DNA from: Arabidopsis thaliana
Lineage: Eukaryota; Streptophyta; Magnoliopsida; Brassicales; Brassicaceae
DNA length: 64,000 nt
Assembly: GCF_000001735.4 (NCBI RefSeq)
Contig: NC_003070.9
Coordinates: 23,111,971-23,175,970 of the forward strand
Direction of reading: 5' to 3'
Part shown: in pieces, positions 45,746 to 57,236 of the stretch
Position numbering within the stretch: the stretch's first letter is position 1
Layout: each line of letters opens with the position of its first letter
Made by a program: the position numbers and the translations under genes
The notes under the pieces: model-generated
The model's input: the letters and a program-made list of their open reading frames with translations, nothing else
What the model was told of the DNA's origin: nothing
The model's database searches: none

Positions 45746-47941
45746 TGTTCTTTTTAAAGGTTAATTGCATAATTATATGGGACTTTACATTTACTTCACT
45801 GATGTACAAACTGATTTGGTATTTTGGTTTGTTTTCTGGTCGAGCAAGTGCATGCAATACTTTTCTTGTGCCAAGTGCAACAACCATCAAAATTCAAAGT
45901 TTCTCTGCCACAACTTGAACTTGCTTTAGGTGCAACTGTGCAAGATCTACTAATCTCACGTCACGCCTCTACCCTCAAATCTTTGCAACTTCGGTTTTAT
46001 AGATCTGCTTCTTTTTGTACGTTTCTTTGATTAGCTGATCTCCAAATTAACGAAATAAATGGTTCGGATTTGTTACTCCATTTACGGATTACTTGGCAAG
46101 AAAATCCTTAATTTTTCTTCGCTTCTTCCTCCTCTCATTTTTTTTTTCTTCACTTTGACAAGCAACTTATTACAGAGAAGATATCTACTTGTAACATGAA
46201 TTTGACTTTGAAGTGTTTGCTAGCTCTGAGCCTCTGAGGTCCGTTAGTTCTTAGAGTCAGATCACATGATTGATAGATTCGGTGTCTCTTTCTGAGATTT
46301 CAGCATATATGTTTGATTCTGTCTTTTTATAGGTTGATAAATCGATTCATGACCCACTGGAATAATGAGAAGGCTTTTAGGTATGATTACGTTGAAAAAA
46401 TCCCGCTTTCACTCTTTGAAAGATAGCTGAGCCGAGATGGCCAGATTAAAGGTCATGAAGTTCACTGTTTCAGACTATGAAGGGAGGTTAGGAGTTTCAC
46501 AAGATAACTAGAGAAAATTCCAACTGCAACTTGTCTCAAGAAGGAAATGTAATTATAGATAAACGAAAGAAAGAACAGAGGAAAAGAACAGTGATGTTGG
46601 GTAGGAAAACAGGTGAATGACTTTCAACGTGCCTGAACTAAAATGAAAATTTTCCCCCATAAAATACATAGCATCGTACCAATTAACGTAACGATCCTTT
46701 CACCCTTTGTATTTCTGTGTCTAGTAGTTGAAGAAATGTTGGTTGAATTCAGTTTGGTTTCTCTATGGTCCATACGTAGAACATCAACTAAAATCATAAA
46801 GCTAATTAAGAATTGTGATATAGTGTGATCTAGCCTACGCATCTCTTGCATGTTTTGTGTAGGACGATTTAATTGTCTCTAAGAAAACACAACTCTCCTT
46901 TTAAAGACACCCATATATTTCTTTTAATTTATATATATTTGAATATATGCTCATTTAAAAACACTTATATAAATAATCAATGTGGATGCTCTCAAAGTTT
47001 TCTTGACAGATTTTGGTGCTAAATTTTTAAGGTACATTCCTGGATTTTTTTTCATTGTTTTCTATTTTGTAAATTGACTTATAGAGAACTTCTATTGATT
47101 TTTAAAAAAAAATCATAGCGCGAGTAAATGATAACGGTAACGATGAAATCTAATGAGTAATGAGAATGAATATGTATACATTGATTTTTGAATTTATTCG
47201 TAGTGCGAGTAAGTGATAACGGTAAGTCTGTAACGATGAAATCTAGTAATGATTAATGATTTCTCTTTCTTATATATATATATAAATGAAATCAGCGATG
47301 TGGAACTTTCGATGGATGTAATAGTAGCTTTCCAAGGATTGTCTTTTTTTTTTCTTGTCCACGAAAATATTAACTGTAGACAATTATTTGTTGTCCCATC
47401 TCCACCAAGATTCCTGCCTTGCAAATTCCACACGTGTTTTCACTTTCTTCACCAACCTACTGGATTTCACTAGTTTGTCTGTAAATTAACTTGCTTGTCT
47501 ACGACAGCTAAATAAATAAGGAATCGTAAAAGACTAGATTTATTTAATAAAGAAGTTACGTTTATAACGAAAAAATATTTCTTAGCAAAATAAGATTATC
47601 TTGTGATGAAGTTTCATTTCAACAAACATAAGATGAACATGATAAAAAAAAAATCATAAGAATAAGAACACAAAAAGAAATGAAAAAGGACCTATTATTA
47701 AATAAATAAACTTTGACAAAAGCAATGCCCGGAGCTTAAAAGGTCACATAAAAATTGAAAAATTTCTAATCACTTACACGTCGTTCACCGAACACGTGGA
47801 TTGGAATGAGTAATAAAATTCCATAACCATTAGATGAAATGTAACATCTGTAATCTTGCCATTAAAATATAGTATTTATATTTGGCCTGAAGCTGATGCA
47901 ACTTATACACAAAACCTACTATTATTAAGATTTGACAAAAT
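45746..47941. other. Spacer between the FMO relic and GS-OX3
   Basis: No gene is supported. The right end is the GS-OX3 promoter, with a G-box-like ACACGTGG at about 47795 and a TATTTATA at 47873-47880. A short segment, GTGATAACGGTAA, is repeated at about 47127 and 47212. Confidence 0.4.
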
Positions 47942-50581
47942 ATGGCACCAGCTCAAAACCAAATCACTTCTAAACACGTGGCAGTGATCGGAGCCGGACC
48001 AGCCGGTCTCATAACGTCTAGGGAGCTCCGTCGTGAAGGTCACAGTGTAGTTGTGTTTGAACGGGAGAAACAAGTCGGTGGTCTATGGGTTTACACACCT
48101 AAATCCGATTCCGATCCACTTAGCCTTGACCCCACCCGATCCAAAGTCCACTCGAGCATCTACGAGTCTCTCCGAACCAATGTCCCGAGAGAAAGTATGG
48201 GTGTCAGGGACTTCCCGTTTTTGCCACGTTTCGATGACGAGTCAAGAGACGCGAGACGTTATCCAAATCATAGGGAAGTTCTTGCGTATATTCAAGACTT
48301 TGCTAGAGAGTTTAAAATAGAGGAGATGATCCGGTTCGAGACCGAGGTGGTTCGCGTTGAACCGGTTGACAACGGGAACTGGAGGGTCCAGTCGAAAAAC
48401 TCCGGCGGGTTCTTGGAAGATGAGATCTATGACGCCGTCGTGGTTTGCAATGGTCACTATACAGAACCAAATATTGCTCATATTCCTGGTAAAAATATTA
48501 ATTTATAAATACTCACCTTTTCTTTTAATAACAGTGTAAAAGTTAGTTGAGAATAACCAAAAAATGTGTATCCATAGGTATAAAATCGTGGCCAGGAAAG
48601 CAGATTCATAGCCACAACTATAGAGTTCCTGATCCATTCGAAAACGAGGTAATTTTTTTTTCCTTTGTAAAAGAAGGTAAAGCATATGGTCTAGGTTAAG
48701 AAAACTTTCTACATCATTGCGTCTATATGGAAGAACTCCATCTCTCAGTTCTTGGAAGTAAAGCATTGTTCGTATGCATTTAGAAATTTAAATTAGCTCT
48801 ATCAGACGCTTGGGTGATAGGAGGTATGATGCAGCTTTTCAAGTTTGGCTTGCAGCCCAAGCTTGATTAACTCGCATCTAATTGTTCGGACTACAAAATT
48901 TTTGAAAAAATCTTTAAATTTTTCTCTCGATAAACCGTTCCGTCAGTTGTAAAAATGCTATTTTTTCTTTGAATATAATTTAACATTAGATTCAAAAAAA
49001 AGATAAAAAATTAGCTCTATTAAATTATTAATACGTAAACGTAACTGTAAGTTGGTCCACAAAATTATATATCATAATTAATTTCATTTACGATCTATAT
49101 TATTGTATTGATATTTTGCTAGGTGGTGGTGGTGATAGGAAATTTTGCGAGTGGTGCCGATATTAGTAGGGACATAGCTAAGGTCGCAAAAGAAGTCCAC
49201 ATTGCGTCTAGAGCAAGGGAACCCCACACATACGAGAAGATTTCCGTTCCCCAAAACAATCTATGGATGCATTCCGAAGTAAAACTAAAAACTTTATTTA
49301 ATCGAACAATGATTTGGATTATATGAACATTCACGCCATTTCATTTAAAACCAATTATAATGTTAAAAGTCTTTGATTTTCTCCTTTGATATGTCGTAGA
49401 TCGACACCACCCATGAGGATGGGTCGATTGTTTTCAAAAACGGGAAGGTGATATTTGCTGATAGCATTGTGTATTGCACCGGGTATATCCATAGTTTTCA
49501 GTATTTATTGGCTCATATATAGCAAGATTTTTAATCTATTGACTGACCTAATGTTTTTGGTTTATGTGTGTAGGTACAAGTATAACTTCCCATTTCTTGA
49601 AACAAATGGCTATTTGCGCATTGATGAAAAACGTGTTGAACCTCTATACAAGCATGTCTTTCCACCAGCGCTTGCCCCTGGACTTGCTTTCGTTGGTTTG
49701 CCAGCAATGGTTAGTATCAATTGAACTTTTTCTCTTGGACTTTCGAGTTCACGTCTCACTTTATTAGTTTTGATCTGTGATTTTCTTTTTAAATTCAGGG
49801 GATAGTATTTGTTATGTTTGAAATCCAAAGCAAATGGGTGGCAGCAGTCTTGTCAGGACGAGTTACACTTCCCTCAACAGATAAGATGATGGAAGATATT
49901 AATGCGTGGTATGCGTCGCTTGATGCCTTAGGTATTCCCAAGAGACATACTCATACGATAGGTAGAATTCAGGTAAGTTCGTCATATTCCGAATAAAACT
50001 ACATGTCCTATAAATATGTCAAAATAGTTTCAAACGTAGATTTCTAAAAAAAAAAAATCATGTGAAAAATATTAAAACAAAATTCACATGTTTTAATAAT
50101 TAAAACTTTTTCATATCATCATAAAAAAAACCAAGTGCGCTTGAATTTCGGATTTACAATTACTAAATATAAATATTTTTAATTAATTGCTTAAAATATG
50201 GATTTTTTAAATACTTTGAATATAAAATTAAAATTACATGTAAACAAACAACCAAATGCATATACATATTCTTTTTGTTAAAGAATCATATGCATATTAT
50301 CGACTCAAGAAGAGCATCATGTCAATAACTTTTTTAAGAAAACTTAATCTCTCTAACAGAGTGAGTACCTCAATTGGGTCGCGAAAGAATCTGGTTGTGA
50401 ACTCGTAGAACGTTGGAGAGGTCAAGAAGTTGACGGCGGATACCTGAGACTTGTGGCCCATCCAGAAACTTACCGTGATGAATGGGACGACGATGAACTC
50501 ATAGAAGAAGCGTACAATGATTTTTCTAGGAAGAAGTTGATTAGTGTTGATCCTTCTTATTACCTCGAAAATGGAAGATGA
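47942..50581 (+). CDS. FMOGS-OX3: Glucosinolate S-oxygenase, flavin monooxygenase GS-OX3
   Basis: Seven exons: 47942-48488, 48578-48648, 49123-49278, 49400-49482, 49574-49709, 49799-49972, 50360-50581. This gives 462 residues, the length of GS-OX3 (AT1G62560). The FAD motif is GAGPAG (Pro in place of Ala in the neighbours), followed by EREKQVGGLW. The NADPH motif VVVIGNFASGADIS and the YCTGYKYNFPFLETNG block are intact. Exon 1 has one more codon than in GS-OX2 (EPVDNGNW). The C-terminal exon is four codons longer than in GS-OX2 and ends LENGR like GS-OX4 (LESGR). The role is S-oxygenation of methylthioalkyl glucosinolates, as for its neighbours. Intron 2 carries a LINE fragment. Confidence 0.94.
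48790..49020 (+). mobile_element. 5'-truncated LINE in intron 2 of GS-OX3
   Basis: The inserted 205 bp (48803-49007) begins inside the end of ORF2: the frame reads IRRLGDRRYDAAFQVWLAAQ and stops at the normal end of plant LINE ORF2. A short 3' UTR and an A-rich tail (48994-49010) follow. AAATTAGCTCTAT is present on both sides (48790-48802 and 49008-49020), a 13-bp target-site duplication partly overlapping the A tail. It has the same orientation as the gene and does not touch the splice sites. Confidence 0.88.
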
Positions 50582-52865
50582 TCTGCGCCAATAGTGCCGA
50601 CTTGTTTTTCTTTTCTGGTAGGTGGGTTGATTCCAAGCCTTCAATAAATTGCAAAACTATTGTAAGCTTTACAATTTACAAAAAAAAAAAAAAAAAAAAA
50701 AATTGTAAGCTTTACAGAGGAGGGTTAAGCTATATTGTATGCCCTTGTTGTTTTAAATTATTTTTTACATTTCTGTTTGGCTTTTTGATCGTTTAGTTTT
50801 AAATATGTGCTTCCATTTGTATGTGATTTGCATTTTTGAGATTACGTTTATTTAGTGTTCCGACTAGTCATCTATCGTAGGGGAATTTTTTTAATATGAA
50901 CGCGAAAATCGAGACTGTAGTAATTAATTTGCCATATTAATGGACCCTATACAACACAAAAATTATTGGACACAAAAATCTGGTTCTATTTATTTATTTT
51001 TGGAGGTTTTTATTTTATTTTCTCAACTCCCTGCTCTTGATTTCTTTTTACACCCTTTTTTTTTTCAAACAATAGTATTGGGTTCATTTTAGAAAAGGGA
51101 AAAACTGATATCCCATTCACGACTTTAAAGTTTAAACTCCCACTGAATCCATACCATTCGACTCACGATAAAGGAAGGTGTGGCCAATATCGGCTTTTTA
51201 GTTATTCTTGGTGCGGTTAGTGGTGTAACAAACCGTATATTTGACTTTTTGGACTATTATATGTGACCTTTATTTTGACTAATGTCTCTTTTTTGGTCGA
51301 ACACTAATTTCATATATATGTCTCTTTTTACACCGTTTTATAGATCTCTATTCTAATTACCAAATGGTTAGAAGATGCAGATGTGGATTAAAAGTGATTC
51401 TCTTGTAGTATGTTGTTATAAACTTATACTCACTCTTCTTATTTTTTTTTATTTTTTTTTCTCAAACAACTTATACTCACTCTAAAAAGTGTTATTTGTC
51501 GAACTTGTAAAAATTGGAGTTCTGGGCCTGGCTCAGCAAATAGAGTATATGTAGATCAATGGCCCATTTCACAAAAACATGATCAAAATCAAGGTTAAAC
51601 TTTAACATCCATTACTAGTCGATGGATACATTCTATTGCAGCAACACATTGTGCTTAGAATTCCTATTTATGACATCACCTAAAATTATTATAGCTTAAT
51701 CGATTCAACCGAGTAAAAAGAAATATCAAATAGGGTGAAATTTTGCATATTACAACACTTTTAATTGCTTCTGTCTGTGAACTCCATCCACATCTTCCGT
51801 CTAGAGTCAACATTTGCAATTTAAAATAAGTTCAAATATATCAAAGAAAGTCGACGATATAAATGTTTTGGTAAACGATGAGCCACAAGGTTTATTTATA
51901 CGACTGTATAGGAGCGGAGCAAGTTTCGTGTAAGCAACTTTAATATCTCTATACAACGTTATGAAGAGAATTAATAATGCTATAGCCGGCCGGTACAGGC
52001 TTACTTGCTTGTTACGGAAATAGAAGTAACGCTGGCACATTTATGCTCTTGTGCGGTTGTCGATATTTATGTAAATTCGAAGCCATTTTTATACGTGGCA
52101 TGTTGTTCGGGCCTTGTTTGTTGCTGACAAGATCACAAGACAAAAAACGACCAGCGGCAATAATCAGGCGTTTGATTATTTGTTTCGTTATAGTCAGCCA
52201 CTAGTGACTGCGTTTACAAATCTTGCTTTCTTTTTTAGAATTGATGGTTTAGTGAAAATTTTGAAGATATTTTTAGTGACTGAAGACAAAAGTTTTAGTT
52301 GTTGAGAAATTTTAATGTTTAAATTTAAATTAGCGATCAGTCACTAAAACCTATCTATTGCTTTCACCAGTAGTTAAAAAATGAAGACGACTTAACCGCT
52401 GCAACATATGATGATAGTCATGACTATTTGTGTTTGTTGCAATGATTCACTTCCAATATGGTGACAAGTGGTAATGGGACAATAGGGTTATTTATCTAGT
52501 GAATTGCTACTGTACTCTGTTTTTTTTCCTTTGTAAAAGTGGTAATGTACTATGTTAGGATTCGAATCTTCTTAATCTCAGAACTAATTATTAGTTTAGT
52601 GACGAAAAAAGAAAAATTATATAGTACATTTTAGAACTCTTCAACATACAAATGAGAATTATGAATTGACAAATAATCGGAGCTATAGTTTTCTTTGAAG
52701 GATATATGCATGATCGTTCATCGTCAACATTGTTTGATTTATCAGATTGTCATCTTATGATATGCCATTTGATTGTATCAGGCTATCAGCCTAACCCTCG
52801 TTTGAGAGTTCTATTATGTAAATGCTAATCAACTTTTCTACTAAAAATCAACAGTTCCTCATAAG
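50582..52865. other. Spacer downstream of GS-OX3
   Basis: 3' UTR followed by AT-rich DNA. A perfect A-run of about 24 bases (50678-50701) lies between two copies of TTGTAAGCTTTACA (50659-50672 and 50703-50716), a small duplication around poly(A). I see no gene. Confidence 0.4.
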
Positions 52866-53345
52866 ATTAAGAGTATTAGCCCATATTTTTATATAATGTC
52901 AAGATCTTTGTCCAATTTCCGATGTAAGATTTTGTTATTTTTAATACGCTCCCTCGAAATGATGGTTTTCTAACTATTAATCTTTGTATTTCGGCCAAAG
53001 AACAACGAATAAAATTGGGTCGAGTCGATTGAAGATCCGACTGGACAACTTATAAATCAGGCTCTGATACTATATTAGAATATGAGCTTCCAACTCAAAA
53101 CTAATTAGCAATGAATGAATTGGATTTCATATCTTTTATATTCTATGAAAGCTTATTCTACACCTTGTTCAGCCGGATCCATAATCGGTCTGACCCAATT
53201 TGGTCAACCGATCTTTGTTCCAATATCAAAATCAATGGCTAAAAAACCATCATCTTAATGGAACATATAAAGATAACAATATTCCACATCAAAAATTGGA
53301 CAAAAAGTTATGATAGTATATAATAGATATAGACCAATACACTCC
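52866..53345. mobile_element. Rearranged TRIM-like LTR element with inverted halves
   Basis: On the minus strand there is an LTR-like end, then TAGTATCAGAGC (plus 53061-53072), a primer-binding site with one change, a 115-bp interior, a purine-rich CGAGGGAGCG (plus 52947-52956), and LTR-like TATTAAAAATAACAAAATCT with TTGGACAAAG. At 53240-53343 a second copy of the interior end and LTR stands in the opposite direction (ACCATCATCTTAATGG, ATAACAATATTCCACATC, TTGGACAAAA). Two halves face each other, with arms of about 75-90 bp. Confidence 0.5.
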
Positions 53346-54596
53346 TTGTGTTGCTCTCCAACAAAAATGCCACACCATCGGTATGGTGCAAGTAATTATT
53401 GGTTTATCTTTCGTTAGTCTAGGCCTGAGTCACGGCGTATATTCGGGGATTGTTCTTATCAAAGTGATAACAAAACTTTTGTTGATTTTGAGGAAATAAA
53501 TAGAAACATTTATGGACCTCGACCGTTTGGTTAATTGATAGATGAAATGGTTTACATTAAATTATCAATGTTTTATTTTTCCAACATAACATCATAATAT
53601 ATATACACATACATATATATATGGTCAAAATTGTAATAAAATATTTATAGTATATTTTTTTGCAAGTTTAATTTAATCTACCATCATCATCCACACTAAA
53701 AAGAGGAAAAACAATCTCTCTTGGGTGCATAATAGTTTGCTGTATGTTAATATTAAAGATATCCTTTGGTTTAAAAGTAATTACAAAAAAGAAAAACATA
53801 CATATCCATCTTGTAAGAATTTTTTTGATGTACAACTAACCAAAGATTTAATGATGCAATCTAATATAGTGATTAAGAAGTAAAAGGAAATAAATTAACT
53901 GAAAAAATCTAATTTATATAGAAATGTGGCCCTAAATTTATTAAGTTTTACGAGGCCTTTAACGTAGAACACATGAAGCATTACTTTAATTTTGGATAGT
54001 CATGCAACTACGTTGATTACTTTGGATAACACATGAAGCACGGTAACACATGAAGCACGGTTCTTGTTGTATTTCTATTAACTATTAAAAAAAAAAATCT
54101 GAAAGTATATAAATATTGCCCTTAATTTATTAAAACTTTAAGAGGCCTAGGAAAATTGCCCTTATGATAACACATGAAACACGAGTTACTTGGTTCATTT
54201 TCATAACTACTCTTTCAAATTTGTTATTGGTGAAAATACTAGAATCGTAAAACGTATGGATTATTTTACATTAGTTGTGTTGAAACAACAACCAAAACTC
54301 ACATTTTGAAGATTCCCTCGTTGTCGCCTAATATATTTTGGGCAAAATATCCATTCCATGTCGGCAACGTGTGCCCTACTAGTTAACAACACTTGGCGTT
54401 TGATCCATTCCATGTCGGCGTGAGAGATGGTGAGATGGCGAAAGCTGATACGTTGATCAATAGTATTATTTTAAAGTACGTATACAGATATACTGTTTTA
54501 AAGAGTTAGTTTCGTGGTGATACAGACTGACAGGTACGTTAAGTTCGACTTAACGTAATAACAAATAAAAAGAATAACAGGTTGTTTTGTTTGGTC

Positions 54597-54632
54597 TACA
54601 AGACTACAAGACTACAAGACTACAAGTCTACA
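54597..54632. repeat. 8-bp tandem repeat
   Basis: Four copies of CTACAAGA in a row, the last one changed to CTACAAGT, ending CTACAAC. Confidence 0.8.
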
Positions 54633-57134
54633 ACGAACAAGACTTTTTATAACATAAGTAAGACTTTAAAGTAATCAACATAGATGCCTAAGATGATTTG
54701 ATTTACTTGGCCGTCTTACTAGTCACTGGTTAGTGGTTACCCAGTTTCTTAAAAAAAATGTTATTATTCTGATTAATTAAGCAGATATTTTTTTTTTCTT
54801 TTTTAATAGATATACAGATAAACGCATTTATCATATTTCATAATAAAGTAAAAACGATTATGATCGGACATACAAGCGAAGTAAGTAAGTGTGATTATTA
54901 ACAAACAAAGAGTTGATTGAAAATTCAATTGTGGCTGTAAATAATATGTCAGTATAAAACATATCAATTTTTAACTCATTATTTTTAAGGGTTAATATGT
55001 TAAGTGATCAAAACAAATAATTTAATATTTCTTATTGATCGATAAATTAACCCTTACTATTTTTAGAATTTTTTACTTTTTATTTTCAAATCTAATAATC
55101 ATAGGAAAAAAAAATAACACACAAAACAACAAAAAATTTCCAAACATAGATCGACTAAAGAAATTTCCCCCTCATAAATTTCTTCCGCATGTACTTGATA
55201 ATTACAGCTTTTATTCTTTAAAACCATTTTGGCATTTTTGAATGGCTACTTAAGTGTGGTATCTTCCGTTCCACCTTATATAACTGTCTTGCTTCGTGCT
55301 CCATTCATTTCATAGTGTACTTATTCCATAAAGATGACTTTACACTTAATTCTTATCATAGTTAATAAGCACTTAATTCTTTTTCTAATGTGTCATGAAC
55401 ACATGTGCACGGTAATTCGATAAAGCCAGTATGCTAAAGTGTAAAGGCACTTGTCTATTCTTAAGCAATAAATCACTGAAAACAATATTTATCGGACAAA
55501 AAATCAGATGTAATAGATCATTTATGTTTAAATCAGTCAAATTCAAGCATATTAAAGGGTGAAGTTTTATGAAGAAAAAATTCAACTAAAAAAACAAAAT
55601 GACACTTACACAGTTACACTGACATAACTAACCAAATCTAAAATTTATAAATTTGTCACATCGTTTAATCGTTATCTGTAGCTTTATTGCCTTTTATCTA
55701 TGTCATCTACATAGATGGAGTAGTAAGCTGAGAAGAGAAGGAGAAATTTAAGGTCAAAGTTACCCATCTTCCGACATGCACGTGGACGGCCGAAAGTTCA
55801 CGAGAATCTTAGATTATTCCACAGTGACACATGTCGGCCTTTGCGTGAGGAAGTTTTTTGGTCTCTAATTTTTTTTTTTTTGAAATATAAAAGGAGATAA
55901 AAATAAATACGTAATTAATTATACATTTTAATATTACCGTTAAATTATTCGTTATAATCTCCTATATTGAAATTTGAAAACAAAACTTTATTAACTATAA
56001 GCATGATAAATATATAACCGTTTATGATAATTCTGATAGTATACGTAGTTTTTTTTTTTTTTTTTGGTGAGATTGTTTATGAAATTAGCAAGGTTTGACC
56101 TATCATCAAACCTTTTACCTCATGCAACTAATTAATGGGTGATTTCTTTTTTCAAAATTGTTTTTAATAATAATAACTAATTAGTAATTAGTGGGTATTT
56201 TAAATACCATTATGCCATTTAGCTAAGGTAAAAAATCAATTGTTAATTATAACACCCACCACCAACATAGATTCGTCTATGGTTCATTCATCGTGTTTAA
56301 GAGTTGAAAGAAATAAATTCGCCCATCGTGAATAATAGATATTTATTCATCTCAAACTTATAACTCAAATATATTTCAACTATATATCGATCAAATAGTA
56401 TAGCTTTTGGTTAATGACGAATTTTTATTCTTTTGATCCATAATTCTTCTTCTTCTTTTTTTTCTGTCCGGATACATGAAATTGATGATACACATTTAAA
56501 ACAACAATTCGAATCAGGGAACAAATTACAGCCACAACCAGTGATGATAGACCATATATATGATTTAGTTTATTTAATAAATAATGTGTAAGCAAATTTG
56601 GCTTTGCTGTAAAAAAAGAACACGAATTTTGGCAAAAGTTTCTGTTAGGAATCTGGTTCTATTCTCCTCTGCAACCTCCAGTCTCTCATGAATCTGGTTC
56701 GGATTCTCTTTTTCCTTGTTTCTATATAATTTAGATACATGGTTTTATAATTCTATCATATGTCTATTTTGGATATAGTATTTTAAAAATATATATATTT
56801 TTCATAAATGGTTATGGTCTATTCTATGTTAATGATAATCATTAGTCTTTTTGTCAACTATGTTTTTTTTTCCAACAAATTTAGTATGTAAACTTTTTTT
56901 TACTACCGTTTTATTAAATCGACGGTTGATCAGATCAACTCCGGTATAACACAACATAAGTTTCGTTATCAAAACAAAAACAAAAACAGATTTTTTTTTG
57001 TCAACTACCAGTGAAGATTAGTCTTACGTGTCAAGAAACCGGATAAAAATATATAACGTATTTGGGCAATCAGCTAAGATATTAACTAACGCGGAGTTCA
57101 TTATTAAAATGGAGTAATGATGTTTTCAGTTTTC

Positions 57135-57143
57135 TATATAAAT
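57135..57143 (+). promoter_or_regulatory. TATA box of GS-OX4
   Basis: TATATAAAT lies 94 bases upstream of the ATG at 57237 and is followed by a CA-rich leader (57170-57236). Confidence 0.65.
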
Positions 57144-57236
57144 CACGTCGAGACCGTAGAGTCTTACACAACAATCCTTCTTACATTTCTACCAACAAAA
57201 CACAAAACACAAACATAGCATTCAAAACTTTGAAAA

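Larger units (their letters stand above)
53346..57236. other. Spacer upstream of GS-OX4
   Basis: No gene is supported. The stretch 53930-54190 contains two diverged copies of a unit with TTTATTAA...GAGGCCT...AACACATGAA, plus a 17-bp tandem TAACACATGAAGCACGG at about 54028-54060. An 8-bp tandem (CTACAAGA) runs at 54597-54628. The final 150 bases are the GS-OX4 promoter. Confidence 0.45.
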
